A stretch of DNA of 64,000 nucleotides, from the NCBI GenBank assembly GCA_947450605.1, contig CANFWB010000001.1, positions 42,744-106,743 on the forward strand. The letters are read 5' to 3'. Below are positions 25,493 through 34,329 of this stretch, one piece after another (the stretch's first letter is position 1; the number at the start of each line of letters is the position of its first letter). Position numbers and translations under genes: made by a program. This stretch comes from Burkholderiaceae bacterium. GTDB taxonomy: Bacteria; Pseudomonadota; Gammaproteobacteria; Burkholderiales; Burkholderiaceae. The notes below the pieces were generated by a model. The model did not search any database. It was not told where the DNA came from and was given only the letters and a program-made list of their open reading frames with translations.

Positions 25493-27313
25493 TTACTCCG
25501 CCCCAGGGTAAATATCGGACCAGGGGTGGAGCGCTTCGCGGCAGGGATGACTTTTGGTAGTCATCGATCTAGCATTTTCAGCCAGAATAGTTGCGCCCCC
25601 AGTCAATATCCCCAGCCCGATCGAGACGGCGCTATTCACTACTCCAGCTTGGTTGATGCCGGTCTTGGGGTGCATTAATGTTCCACCAATCTTCACTAAG
25701 CCAGCCAAATCTAGGCCGCTAGTAATACCCGATTTTTCTCGAGGCTCAATCGTAAGACTCACCGCCTCTGTTTTTAAGTTGATAGAGCCCGCCAGCACCA
25801 CATCCAATCTATCGGTTTCAGCACCAACGGTATTGGCTATGTTGACTTGCCCATTGTTAATAGGCAGATAGGCAACTGCACACTCCAAAATCGTTTCAGT
25901 AGATTTTTTACGTAAGGGATTCATGGAATCCAATAGGGTGACTGCGAAGTCGCCAGCATCATTCAAAAAGTTGGAGCCCATCTTAGCCTGCTGAATACTC
26001 AGCTGAATCTTGCCACTAGAATTTCCTACCATCTGATGCAGGCTTACTCCCGAAGCTTTTACATCAAAAGCCAACTTCATATTGCCGCCACTCACCTTTG
26101 AGCTTGGGTCAACCCTGGCCAATAAATTTTCGAGCGTGAAATCTTTCGTCACCCCCTTGGCCGATAGTGTGGGATTAGCCGTATTGGTTTGAGAGAGTTT
26201 GATCTGGATATCAGCACTTCCCTTGCCCATCTGCAGTGTCAGATGGGGAATATCAATAACGCTGCCATCCAATTGCACAGTGGCCTGCAAATTTTCTATT
26301 GGCTTGCGCTTTGGTAAACCCAATTCAGCAATATTGATCATCAGCTTCCCCTTGGCTTGAGGCAATGCGTCAAAGGGAATATTCTCATTGCTAAATAAAT
26401 AACGAGACTGTGGCGCCCCAGAGTCCTGGTGCGCCAGCGGCTTCTTGGGTTTGGCGCCTCCCAGAGCCCGGGATGGCTGAGCACTGGTTCCACTGAAAGA
26501 AGGCCAGTCAAATGCTTTCGAAGTCAGCGCTAAATTGACATTGGGTACGGCCTGAGGATTCTTATTCATCTCACCCTGAATCAGCATCGACTTGCCATTC
26601 AGAGTCAAATTCAGGTCCAAGGGAAAACGGCTCGCAGAGACATCCCACTGTTTTAGTAATCCGGAAATTAAACCTGTTTTGCCACTGAGCTCTAAATCTT
26701 GCCCTTGAATCTTCATGCCAAGAGAAATAGCGGTTTTATCGCCACTCTCATTGAATGACAAGCGCTTAATTTGATAGCTCGAAGCTGAGCTCACATCTTG
26801 ATACTGAATCTGGGCATCAAGCACAGAAAGATTCTCCATGAAGATAAAGCCATCAGCATCTGAGGAGCTAGCCACACTACCATCACTAGGAAGGCTGGCG
26901 CCATTCGAGGTCGGCGCATTCATTTCCCAGTTCACTTTACCTAATGCATTTTTCTGCAAAAATAATTCTAGGCCACTGAGTTTCACGCTAGCAATCTCAA
27001 TCCGTTTACTCAGAAGCGGGAGAGTTTTAACCTCCAAATCAATGCGCTTGAGAGTCAGCATCTCAGGCGCATCAGCCCACGCCGCATTACTTAAACTTAA
27101 ACCCTCCGCTGAAACTGAAATTCTCGGAAATAGGCTGAGGCTAACTGGTCCGGAAATCTTTAAATCACGTCCGGTAGCAGACTTGACCGAGATCACCAGC
27201 AATCTAGTCAACTTCGCCGGATCAACTGTTGAGGCGGCATACCACGTGCCCACTCCGCCCAAAAGGATTAGGCCAGCCAGAATGATGAGAATGATCTTGA
27301 GTCTTTTAGTCAT
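25493..27313 (-). CDS. AsmA family protein
   Basis: A 606 aa protein with one N-terminal membrane helix (LKIILIILAGLILLGGVG) and a large periplasmic part. The N-terminal AsmA domain reads LKISGPVSLSLFPRISVSAEGLSLSN; the C-terminal domain has AFDVKASGVSLHQMVGNSSGKI and VLAGSINLKTEAVSLTIEP, the conserved AsmA_2 block. AsmA-like proteins belong to the bridge-like family implicated in phospholipid movement to the outer membrane. The C-terminus is unusually Ser/His/Pro rich. No operon partner. Confidence 0.88.
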   Translation of the reverse strand: MTKRLKIILIILAGLILLGGVGTWYAASTVDPAKLTRLLVISVKSATGRDLKISGPVSLSLFPRISVSAEGLSLSNAAWADAPEMLTLKRIDLEVKTLPLLSKRIEIASVKLSGLELFLQKNALGKVNWEMNAPTSNGASLPSDGSVASSSDADGFIFMENLSVLDAQIQYQDVSSASSYQIKRLSFNESGDKTAISLGMKIQGQDLELSGKTGLISGLLKQWDVSASRFPLDLNLTLNGKSMLIQGEMNKNPQAVPNVNLALTSKAFDWPSFSGTSAQPSRALGGAKPKKPLAHQDSGAPQSRYLFSNENIPFDALPQAKGKLMINIAELGLPKRKPIENLQATVQLDGSVIDIPHLTLQMGKGSADIQIKLSQTNTANPTLSAKGVTKDFTLENLLARVDPSSKVSGGNMKLAFDVKASGVSLHQMVGNSSGKIQLSIQQAKMGSNFLNDAGDFAVTLLDSMNPLRKKSTETILECAVAYLPINNGQVNIANTVGAETDRLDVVLAGSINLKTEAVSLTIEPREKSGITSGLDLAGLVKIGGTLMHPKTGINQAGVVNSAVSIGLGILTGGATILAENARSMTTKSHPCREALHPWSDIYPGAE

Positions 27314-27391
27314 TGTGAGTTGATTCTAACTTTATGGATGGCTTGCTAGACTAGAATTCAGTCTTAGATATCCTACGCCAATCATCCCCCT

Positions 27392-27739
27392 ATGAATACC
27401 ACTGCCAATCTTCCTAAATGCCCAGCCTGCCAAGAGGATATGACTTACCCTGACGGCGAAAATTATGTTTGCGCCCAATGCGGCCATGAATGGCCCATAA
27501 CCGCTGTTGCAGAAGAAGATGAAGGCGGTCTGATTGTGAAGGATGCTAATGGCAATTTATTGGCCGATGGCGACACGGTAACGCTCATTAAAGACCTGAA
27601 GGTTAAGGGATCTTCAACTACGCTCAAGGTGGGAAGCAAAATTAAAGGCATTCGCCTGGTTTCAGGTGATCATGAAGTGGATTGCAAAACAGAAGCCGGC
27701 AATATGTTGCTCAAGGCCTGCTTTTTGAAGAAAGCCTAA
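27392..27739 (+). CDS. phnA: PhnA/YjdM zinc-ribbon protein
   Basis: A 115 aa protein with an N-terminal zinc ribbon (CPACQ and CAQCG, four Cys) and the PhnA domain VKDANGNLLADGDTVTLIKDLKVKGSS, ending in NMLLKACFLKKA. Despite the name, which came from a phosphonate screen, its role is not established. It faces the ydcH-like gene with a shared terminator between them. Confidence 0.92.
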   Translation: MNTTANLPKCPACQEDMTYPDGENYVCAQCGHEWPITAVAEEDEGGLIVKDANGNLLADGDTVTLIKDLKVKGSSTTLKVGSKIKGIRLVSGDHEVDCKTEAGNMLLKACFLKKA

Positions 27740-27750
27740 GCCTTAACTAA

Positions 27751-27794
27751 AGAACATCAGACTCAGCTACCGAACCTGATGTTCTGGCATTTTT
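27751..27794. terminator. Bidirectional terminator between phnA and the YdcH-like gene
   Basis: A perfect 10-bp inverted repeat AGAACATCAG / CTGATGTTCT with a 15-nt loop lies 11 bp after the phnA stop. On the + strand it is followed by GGCATTTTT, a short T-tract. It also touches the end of the convergent gene. Confidence 0.65.
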
Positions 27795-28008
27795 AACTGC
27801 CAGCCTTTTTCAAGACAGCATAGATCTGATCCTTGAGTAGTAACTTCTCTTTTTTCAAGGTTTCGATCTCCTCAGGGGTGCTCGGCTCCGCATGGGCCTC
27901 CATTTTCTGAATCCGTTGATCTAGGTTGTTGTGTTTATCAAATAAATGAGAAAAGTGACGATCTGATGTTTTTAGCTTGGTAATTAACTCACGGTATTCA
28001 GGGAACAT
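27793..28008 (-). CDS. YdcH family (DUF465) protein
   Basis: A 71 aa, largely helical protein: MFPEYRELITKLKTSDRHF, then NNLDQRIQKMEA and LKKEKLLLKDQIYAVL. This matches the DUF465 coiled-hairpin family, found across proteobacteria with no settled function. It stands alone and ends in the shared terminator. Confidence 0.85.
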   Translation of the reverse strand: MFPEYRELITKLKTSDRHFSHLFDKHNNLDQRIQKMEAHAEPSTPEEIETLKKEKLLLKDQIYAVLKKAGS

Positions 28009-28240
28009 AGATTCTCTTCCGGTTGAGGTTATTCATAACTACACCGCTCCAGTGTAGCAAGATGGGCTCTAAATTCAAGCTACTCCGTCTTTTAAAAGGA
28101 TTAATAAAAACTATCAGGCACTAGACCTTGATATTGCAAGGTAAATACCCATATAGGTATCAGCAACAATGAATGGAAACTGAAGTAATATCCATTTGTG
28201 CGCTAAGCACATTAACTACCAAAAGGAAGGGTAATAGACC

Positions 28241-29131
28241 ATGGCTACAAAGAAGTCTCCAGCAAAAAAGAAAGTAGCTACTAAGGTGGTAAAAAAAGCC
28301 CCTGCAAAGAAAGCCGTTCAGAAAGTTGTCACCAAAAAAGTGCCAGCTAAAAAGGCCGTAAAAAAGGTAGTGAAAAAACCAGCAGCTAAAAAGGTTGTTG
28401 CTAAAAAAGCAATTGCTAAAAAACCGGTAGCTAAGAAGGCAGTAAAAAAGGTTGTGGCGAAGAAGCCTGCAGCCAAAAAACCTGCCGTCAAGAAAACTAC
28501 CAAGAAGTCCGCTAAGGCTAGCGCCCCAAAACAACTGAAAGTCGATCAATATGGGCTCGAGGAAGACGACGAGTTCTATGGCCTGTACTTTGCGAAATCT
28601 ACCAAAAAGGGTTTGGTTGAAGTGAAGCCCTGCACCTTCTCATTGATGTATTGGTGGAAAGGCCTGCTTGGCTACCCTGACATGATCGAAATCTCCAAAG
28701 ATAGCAATACAGCCATGTTGCAATTTGAGTCCACTTTTGGTGGCGGCGATTCCGGTGAAACAGAATTGACAGAAAAAGATGTGTTCGATGTGGACCACAT
28801 TATTGAAGTTGATGAGGAAGAGCAATTAGTTTCTCTCTACTCTTATGTACCGATTCCTGTTCCAGAAAAGCTGATTGGTGCATTAGGCTTATCTATTCTG
28901 AATATCAACCCAGAAACCCGTTATGGCAACTTAGAAATTTGCTCTACGGATAATGAGGATGGACAGAATGAGCACTTCCTTCGCTATCGTGCTGCTACCT
29001 ATTTGCGTGGCGTGAAATCTGGCAAGGTTGAGGCTATTGAAAGCATGGTTACCAATGGCTCAGAATTCTTCGGTCTGGCTTTAGATGCAATGTGTGTGAA
29101 TAAATCTATTAAGAAATGGTTGCTGAGCTAA
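28241..29131 (+). CDS. Histone-H1-like Lys/Ala/Pro-rich N-terminus fused to an acidic globular domain
   Basis: A 296 aa protein. Residues 1-96 consist of near-repeats of KKAPAKK/AKKAVKK/AKKVVAKK without aromatic or acidic residues, like bacterial histone H1 homologues and eukaryotic H1 tails, which bind DNA non-specifically. Residues 97-296 form an acidic soluble domain (GLEEDDEFYGLYFAKS, a VDEEEQLVSLYSYVPIP core, and a helical end FFGLALDAMCVNKSIKKW). The second domain has a vague YbjN-like pattern (small residues then a beta hairpin and helices) but I cannot assign a family. AAGGAAGGG precedes the ATG. A nucleoid-associated role is inference. Confidence 0.75.
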   Translation: MATKKSPAKKKVATKVVKKAPAKKAVQKVVTKKVPAKKAVKKVVKKPAAKKVVAKKAIAKKPVAKKAVKKVVAKKPAAKKPAVKKTTKKSAKASAPKQLKVDQYGLEEDDEFYGLYFAKSTKKGLVEVKPCTFSLMYWWKGLLGYPDMIEISKDSNTAMLQFESTFGGGDSGETELTEKDVFDVDHIIEVDEEEQLVSLYSYVPIPVPEKLIGALGLSILNINPETRYGNLEICSTDNEDGQNEHFLRYRAATYLRGVKSGKVEAIESMVTNGSEFFGLALDAMCVNKSIKKWLLS

Positions 29132-29156
29132 TCGCTAGCGGTCAACTTAACCTAGA

Positions 29157-29426
29157 TTAATAGGTATTACACATAAAAATGTAGGTCATAGGAAAGCGAT
29201 CGTTCACTGTTTTACGTGTCTCAACAATAGTGGCGCTTCGCTTTCCTAGTTTTTTACACTCCTCTACTGCGGCCACCTGAGCCTCAGTATCTTTCGCGGA
29301 TTTGGGAGCATGCACCCCAACCGTTCCATCAGACTGTCGATAGACCCCAAACTCGCTTGGCGGCGTCGAGCACGCTAATAAAAGAGATCCTGCAGATAAG
29401 GCCAAAATGGATTTGCAAATTTTCAT
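29157..29426 (-). CDS. Small lipoprotein, unknown function
   Basis: The start is set at 29426 (MKICKSILAL) rather than the track Met, as this gives a compact signal peptide with lipobox LLLAC (Cys about 19). The mature part of about 70 aa carries EFGVYRQSDGTVGVHAP and two further Cys. No family recognised. It follows fbpA by 47 bp on the same strand. Confidence 0.6.
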   Translation of the reverse strand: MKICKSILALSAGSLLLACSTPPSEFGVYRQSDGTVGVHAPKSAKDTEAQVAAVEECKKLGKRSATIVETRKTVNDRFPMTYIFMCNTY

Positions 29427-29472
29427 TAGAAAGCCAGGAAATAGAATGGGTATCAATCCATTCTAGCGAGTT

Positions 29473-30528
29473 TTACTTGTAACCCACCCGATCCAACAAT
29501 CTTTGGGCAGCAATTTGGTTTTTACCAATGGCCGCAATCGAGATATTCTCCGCTTTAAATGGTCCCAACATTTTCAGCCCTTCATTTTCAATCTTGACCG
29601 ACTTCACTGCGGGCCACTCGTTATTACCGTTGGCAAAATATTCTTGCGCTGAATCGCTGGCCAAGTAATCGAGAAACTGGATGGCTGCTTGAGGATGTGG
29701 AGCGTTCTTGGCGACCCCTCCTCCAGCAATATTGATGTGGGCGCCAGTAGTTTTTTGGTTGGGCCAAACAAATCCAATTTTTGAAACAATGGCCTGGTCT
29801 TCTGGCTTGGTCGAACGCAAGAGTCTGACTAGGTAATAAGTATTGGTTAATGCAACGCCACACTCACCAGACGCAACAGCTTTAATTTGATCGGTATCAC
29901 CACCTCTTGGGGGGCGAGCCATATTTGTTACCACTCCCTTAGCCCACTCTTCAGTTGCAGCCTCACCGCGACGCTCAATCATCGCGCCAATGAGCGACAA
30001 CATATATGGGTGGGCGCCTGAACGCGTGCAAACCTGTCCTTTATTCACCGGGTCAGCCAATTTCTCATAAGTGTCCACATTCTGCGGGCTGACCTTAGCT
30101 TTGTTGTAAACCACCAAGCGCGCTCTAGTCGAAAAACCAAACCAAGTAGAACCCTCTGGATCTGGTTTTGAGCGCAAGTTTGCCGGAATGCGGCTCTCTA
30201 AATAGGGAGACTGAATTGGCTTAAAGAAGCCATCAATTTGTGCGCGCCATAATCTGGCCGCATCCACCATCAAAATAACATCGGCAGGACTATTGGCCCC
30301 TTCGCTTTTTAATCTCTCAGCGAGCGCATTGTCATCCGCTTCAATACGATTAATCTTAATGCCCGTCTTTTTGGTGAAGTCGCTATAGAGCGCCTCATCC
30401 GTCTGGTAATGGCGGGCTGAATAGAGATTTAACTCCTTGGACTCCTGAGCCTGTAGGGGCATGGCTAGGCAGCCACTCAGTAGTAACGCACTAAGACTGA
30501 GAATTTTTTGTATCTGTTGATTTGCCAT
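29473..30528 (-). CDS. fbpA: Fe(3+) ABC transporter periplasmic binding protein
   Basis: The start at 30528 (MANQQIQKILSL) gives a signal peptide ending AMPLQA. About 351 aa of the FbpA/FutA class: ELNLYSARHYQTDEALYSDF opens the mature chain, and YY in TNTYYLVRLL corresponds to the iron-binding Tyr pair; the His/Glu ligand region RHYQTDE is at the N-terminus. It would bind ferric iron in the periplasm and hand it to the permease encoded upstream. A Fur-like site lies 47 bp before the ATG, so it can be expressed apart from the permease. Confidence 0.92.
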   Translation of the reverse strand: MANQQIQKILSLSALLLSGCLAMPLQAQESKELNLYSARHYQTDEALYSDFTKKTGIKINRIEADDNALAERLKSEGANSPADVILMVDAARLWRAQIDGFFKPIQSPYLESRIPANLRSKPDPEGSTWFGFSTRARLVVYNKAKVSPQNVDTYEKLADPVNKGQVCTRSGAHPYMLSLIGAMIERRGEAATEEWAKGVVTNMARPPRGGDTDQIKAVASGECGVALTNTYYLVRLLRSTKPEDQAIVSKIGFVWPNQKTTGAHINIAGGGVAKNAPHPQAAIQFLDYLASDSAQEYFANGNNEWPAVKSVKIENEGLKMLGPFKAENISIAAIGKNQIAAQRLLDRVGYK

Positions 30529-30574
30529 TGCGGTATTGATGATCAAAATTAGAGTAAATCTAATTTATCACAAA

Positions 30575-30589
30575 TACGAATGATTATCA
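30575..30589 (-). promoter_or_regulatory. Fur-like box upstream of fbpA
   Basis: Read on the minus strand, TGATAATCATTCGTA matches the 7-1-7 Fur box (TGATAAT-N-ATTATCA) fully in the left half and in four of seven bases in the right. It lies between the fbpB stop and fbpA, so it probably controls fbpA directly. Confidence 0.5.
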
Positions 30590-30590
30590 A

Positions 30591-32156
30591 TTAAGATTTA
30601 GAGATCACCCTAGAAAGCAGGAAAACAGGAAAAAGACCAACCAAAACAATGGTTAGGGAAGGTAAAGCCAATTCGGCTAAGCGTTCATCAGCAGCCAATT
30701 GATAGGCTGCAACCGCCAAAGTATCAAAGTTAAATGGGCGTAGCAACAGGGTTGCGGGTAACTCCTTCATGACATCCACAAAGACAAATAGACCTGCAGT
30801 GATCAAGCTACGTTTTAGAAGCGGAATATGTACTCGCTTGAGAATCTGCATCCTAGAGAGCCCCAGCAATGCCGCTGAACCATCCATCGATGGCGTGATG
30901 CGAGAAAGTCCCGTCTCTACGCTTTGTAGACTGGAGGAGAGAAATCGAACTAAATAGGCGTAAACCAATACCAGCAAACTGGCCGACATCCACCAAGCCA
31001 ATTGAAAGATTTCTAAAAAAGAAAGGATGCCGATCGCCAACACGGCACCTGGCAGCGCATATCCAAATCCCAGCAAGCGATTGACCCAGCTTAAGCGTGC
31101 ATTCATTCTCACTGAATAGGCAAAAAATACTGCCAGCAGTACTGAGAGAACAGCAGTCAGAATGGAGACCGATAAGGAATTTCTTAGCCAATCTAAATAC
31201 CGTATGTCGATATTGAGACCTTGCTTATATAGCAACTGCAGCAGTGCAAAGGCGGGCAATAAAAAACCGCACAGCAGTGTGAGGCCACAAAATACAAATG
31301 CAAGCATGGCAGCCTTGCCATGCAATACCTTGGCTAGCGGCCTACTTTGTGATGAAGATGCATAACGTAATTTTGAGCGGCTGCTTTGCTCAACAAAAAA
31401 GATGAGTAAGACAAAGCTTAAAAGGCCCAAAGCAAGTTGAACAGCTGCCACGCGATCCCCAAAGGAAAGCCAGGCTTTAAAGATGCCGGTAGCAAAAGTC
31501 TGGACACCAAAGTAAGACACTGCACCAAAATCTGCCAAGACTTCCATGAGCGCTAAAGCCATACCAGCAAAGATGGCTGGTCTTGCCATGGGTAGGACCA
31601 ACTTGATCAATCCCTGGAATGGGCTGTAGCCCAGCGTTTCTGAAACCTCAATCAATCGACCACTGCGCTCTAAAAATGCAGTGCGTGTAATGAGGTAGAC
31701 ATAAGGAAAGAGGCAGAATGAAAATGACCAGATGGCGCCACTCATCGACCTGGGATCTGGAAAGAACCATAAGGAATCCACGCCAAGCAAAGTGCGCAGC
31801 GTACTTTGTATCGGGCCTGAAAATTGCAAGAGATCCACAAACAGATAGGCCATCACATAGGTGGGTACAGCTAAGGGCAAAATTAAAGCCCACTCAAATA
31901 CTTTCTTACCCGGGAAATCGTAGCTTGCAATAATCCAAGCGTTGCCCACCCCCAAAATAAATACCCCTACCCCGACACCAAGAATGAGCACCAAGCTAGA
32001 GACAATGTAGCCACCAAGTACAAAGTTCCAAAGATGACTGAGGGTGCCCGTAGCCACCAGCGCATTCTCAGAAAAGAGGAATGGCGCTGCCAAGCCGAAG
32101 AGGGGCAAAAATAACAAAAGAGCAAGGGGCACCACAATCCGATTCATCAAATCCAC
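30591..32156 (-). CDS. fbpB: Fe(3+) ABC transporter permease (fused, two permease halves)
   Basis: A 521 aa protein with about twelve membrane helices in two BPD-type permease halves. The EAA-like loops read SETLGYSPFQGLIKLVLPMARPAI (first half) and ALLGLSRMQILKRVHIPLL (second half), spanning the usual EAA---G---------I-LP pattern. This is the FbpB/SfuB arrangement of ferric transporters. It runs leftward with fbpA, while the ATPase gene is divergent, an unusual split for this family. Confidence 0.93.
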   Translation of the reverse strand: MDLMNRIVVPLALLLFLPLFGLAAPFLFSENALVATGTLSHLWNFVLGGYIVSSLVLILGVGVGVFILGVGNAWIIASYDFPGKKVFEWALILPLAVPTYVMAYLFVDLLQFSGPIQSTLRTLLGVDSLWFFPDPRSMSGAIWSFSFCLFPYVYLITRTAFLERSGRLIEVSETLGYSPFQGLIKLVLPMARPAIFAGMALALMEVLADFGAVSYFGVQTFATGIFKAWLSFGDRVAAVQLALGLLSFVLLIFFVEQSSRSKLRYASSSQSRPLAKVLHGKAAMLAFVFCGLTLLCGFLLPAFALLQLLYKQGLNIDIRYLDWLRNSLSVSILTAVLSVLLAVFFAYSVRMNARLSWVNRLLGFGYALPGAVLAIGILSFLEIFQLAWWMSASLLVLVYAYLVRFLSSSLQSVETGLSRITPSMDGSAALLGLSRMQILKRVHIPLLKRSLITAGLFVFVDVMKELPATLLLRPFNFDTLAVAAYQLAADERLAELALPSLTIVLVGLFPVFLLSRVISKS

Positions 32157-32195
32157 AATCCGTTTAGACTCTAGCTAGGTATTTAACCATTAGCG

Positions 32196-32211
32196 TCATT
32201 AGCATTAATGA
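32196..32211. promoter_or_regulatory. Palindrome in the divergent fbpB-fbpC promoter region
   Basis: TCATTA-GCAT-TAATGA is a perfect 6-bp inverted repeat in the 68-bp gap between the divergent permease and ATPase genes. It has some likeness to Fur half-sites (the ATTAATGA segment) but is not a full match. It is a candidate operator for iron-responsive control of both genes. Confidence 0.3.
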
Positions 32212-32224
32212 GAAAATTATAGGG

Positions 32225-33313
32225 ATGAACTCCGCTCGCACTCTACTTTCCATCAAAGCACTGGAGATTGACTACCCCAGTCGAGACGGCCATGGCCGTG
32301 TAACCGCCGTTAAAGACCTTAACCTGAGCCTTGCCCAAGGTGAGATTGGCTGCTTACTAGGCTCATCCGGGTGCGGAAAATCTACCGTCTTAAGAGCAAT
32401 TTGTGGGTTTGAACCAGTGAAGTCTGGGGAGATTTTGCTACGAGATAAGGTGGTCAGCTCCACCTCGGTCCATCTCCAAACCAACCAAAGAAAAGTGGGC
32501 ATGGTCTTTCAGGACTTCGCCCTCTTTCCACATCTAAGTGTTTTAGAAAATATTGCTTTTGGCTTGCAACACCTACCAAGCGCCAAAAGAGCTTTGCTAG
32601 CCATGGAGTGGCTCAAGAGAGTCTCCCTGGCAGATAAGGCGGATGCCTACCCTCATGAGCTCAGTGGCGGCCAACAACAACGCGTGGCACTGGCAAGAGC
32701 CATGGCTCCAGAGCCTGATTTAATCCTGCTCGATGAACCTTTCTCCAGCTTGGATATTGAACTCAGGGAACGACTTGCGGGTGAGATGCGCGAAATTCTT
32801 AAAGCAAATAACATTACCGCCCTGTTAGTAACGCATGATCAATTTGAGGCCTTTGCTATTGCCGATAAAGTAGGCGTAATGACAGATGGAAAAGTAATTC
32901 AGTGGGATGCTCCATACGAGCTGTATCACAAGCCAGCCAATCGCTATATCGCTGACTTCATTGGTCGTGGCGTATTTGTGAAGGGCATCGTACAGCAACA
33001 CAACAAAGTCAAAATTGAGCTGGGTGAGCTCGATTTAGAAGAAGATCGCAGCAAAGAAGTTGGGAAAGAGATTGATGTTTTATTGCGTGCTGATGATATT
33101 CAGCATGATGACAACAGCACCATGCAAGCAGAGGTGGTACGCAAGACCTTTAGAGGGGCCGACTTTCTATACACCCTCAAACTCGCATCTGGTGTTGAGA
33201 TCTTTGCTTTTGTACCGAGCCACCACGATCATGCGATTGGTGAAAAAATTGGCATCCACTTGGTAGCCGATCACGTTGTGACCTTTTCCGATGAGGCGCC
33301 CCCAACTCACTAG
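32225..33313 (+). CDS. fbpC: Fe(3+) ABC transporter ATP-binding protein
   Basis: A 362 aa ABC ATPase: Walker A GSSGCGKST, Q-loop VFQDFALFPHLSV, signature LSGGQQQRVALARAM, Walker B LILLDEPFSSLD, H-loop VTHDQFEA. The C-terminal about 100 aa are a TOBE-type regulatory domain (VLLRADDIQ). It matches FbpC/FutC ATPases and would energise the transporter encoded on the other strand. The ATG directly follows AGGG with an AT-rich leader, so initiation may be weak. The 3' end overlaps cydB. Confidence 0.92.
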   Translation: MNSARTLLSIKALEIDYPSRDGHGRVTAVKDLNLSLAQGEIGCLLGSSGCGKSTVLRAICGFEPVKSGEILLRDKVVSSTSVHLQTNQRKVGMVFQDFALFPHLSVLENIAFGLQHLPSAKRALLAMEWLKRVSLADKADAYPHELSGGQQQRVALARAMAPEPDLILLDEPFSSLDIELRERLAGEMREILKANNITALLVTHDQFEAFAIADKVGVMTDGKVIQWDAPYELYHKPANRYIADFIGRGVFVKGIVQQHNKVKIELGELDLEEDRSKEVGKEIDVLLRADDIQHDDNSTMQAEVVRKTFRGADFLYTLKLASGVEIFAFVPSHHDHAIGEKIGIHLVADHVVTFSDEAPPTH

Positions 33314-34326
33314 TAATATGTGAGCGCAGTCGCTTTGCCCTTGAAAATACGGTAAGAAAACAGCGTATATCCAAGGATGGTGGGTAACACCACGATTGCA
33401 CCCCAGAAAATAACCCAAAGCGACTCAGTGGCTGCTGCCGCTTGCCACAATGTGACCTTGCTAATAATGACGTAAGGAAAAATGCTGTAAGCAATCCCAA
33501 AAAAAGCCAACCAAAAGATGGCAACTACACAGGCAAATGGAAGCCACTCTTGCTGGATAGACTTTTGCTCCAGTGCATTGATAAACCGGTGCGTGAGTAG
33601 AAATAAAATACCAGTAGCAACGGGTATTGGGGAGAGCCAAATGATTTGTGGCCAGGCAAACCACTTATGCATAATTTCAGGACTGAAATAAGGTGTTGCA
33701 AGAGAAACTAAGGCAATACCCAGTCCAGTTAACCAGAGGCTTTTCTTTGCCCATCGAAATGCTTTTTGCTGGAGACTTCCCTCAGTCTTCAAGATTAGCC
33801 AAGCAGACCCTAGCAGCACGTAACCAGCAGGCAAACACAAACCCACCAATAAGGAGAATAGCCATCCTAAAACCCCTGAATCAAATCCCACGATGAGGCG
33901 CCCAATCATGATGCCTTGCGACACAGAGGCAATCAAACTACCAAGATAGAACAATAAATTCCAAAGCGGTTTTTGCTCAATGTTCACTTTGACCCTAAAG
34001 TCAAACGATACACCCCGCAAAATTAGCCCTAGCAACATTACGGCTACTGGTAAATAAAGCTCAGTCAATATCTGCCCATGAGCTAAAGGAAAGGCGACTA
34101 ACAGCAAACCCACACCCAAGACAATCCATGTTTCATTAGCATCCCAAAAAGGCCCAATGGATGCAATCATCATATCTTTGTCTGCATCGGTACCGCGATT
34201 GAGCAGCATCCCAATACCCAAGTCATAGCCATCTAGAACGACGTAGGAAAGCATGGCAATACCCATTGCAACAAAGAAAAATAAAGGCAGCCAAACTGAG
34301 GCTTGAGTGAAGTCCATTGAGCTCAT
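33310..34326 (-). CDS. cydB: Cytochrome bd oxidase subunit II
   Basis: A 338 aa membrane protein with about eight helices: VVLDGYDLGIGMLL in helix I is the CydB signature, followed by DANETWIVLGVGLLLVAFP and FDFRVKV. It forms the quinol oxidase with CydA and stabilises the haems. It lies 3 bp after cydA on the same strand. No CydX-like small gene follows, as the next gene is convergent. The stop codon overlaps the convergent fbpC. Confidence 0.94.
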   Translation of the reverse strand: MSSMDFTQASVWLPLFFFVAMGIAMLSYVVLDGYDLGIGMLLNRGTDADKDMMIASIGPFWDANETWIVLGVGLLLVAFPLAHGQILTELYLPVAVMLLGLILRGVSFDFRVKVNIEQKPLWNLLFYLGSLIASVSQGIMIGRLIVGFDSGVLGWLFSLLVGLCLPAGYVLLGSAWLILKTEGSLQQKAFRWAKKSLWLTGLGIALVSLATPYFSPEIMHKWFAWPQIIWLSPIPVATGILFLLTHRFINALEQKSIQQEWLPFACVVAIFWLAFFGIAYSIFPYVIISKVTLWQAAAATESLWVIFWGAIVVLPTILGYTLFSYRIFKGKATALTYY

Positions 34327-34329
34327 GAA

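Noticed and set aside
28160-28549. Minus-strand ORFs (129 and 61 aa) opposite the H1-like gene
   Set aside because: They are Leu/Phe-rich mirror images of the lysine repeat codons, with no ribosome site, and are shadows of the real gene.
32261-32502. Minus-strand ORF inside fbpC
   Set aside because: It is a shadow of the ATPase gene, which has all ABC motifs in the + frame.
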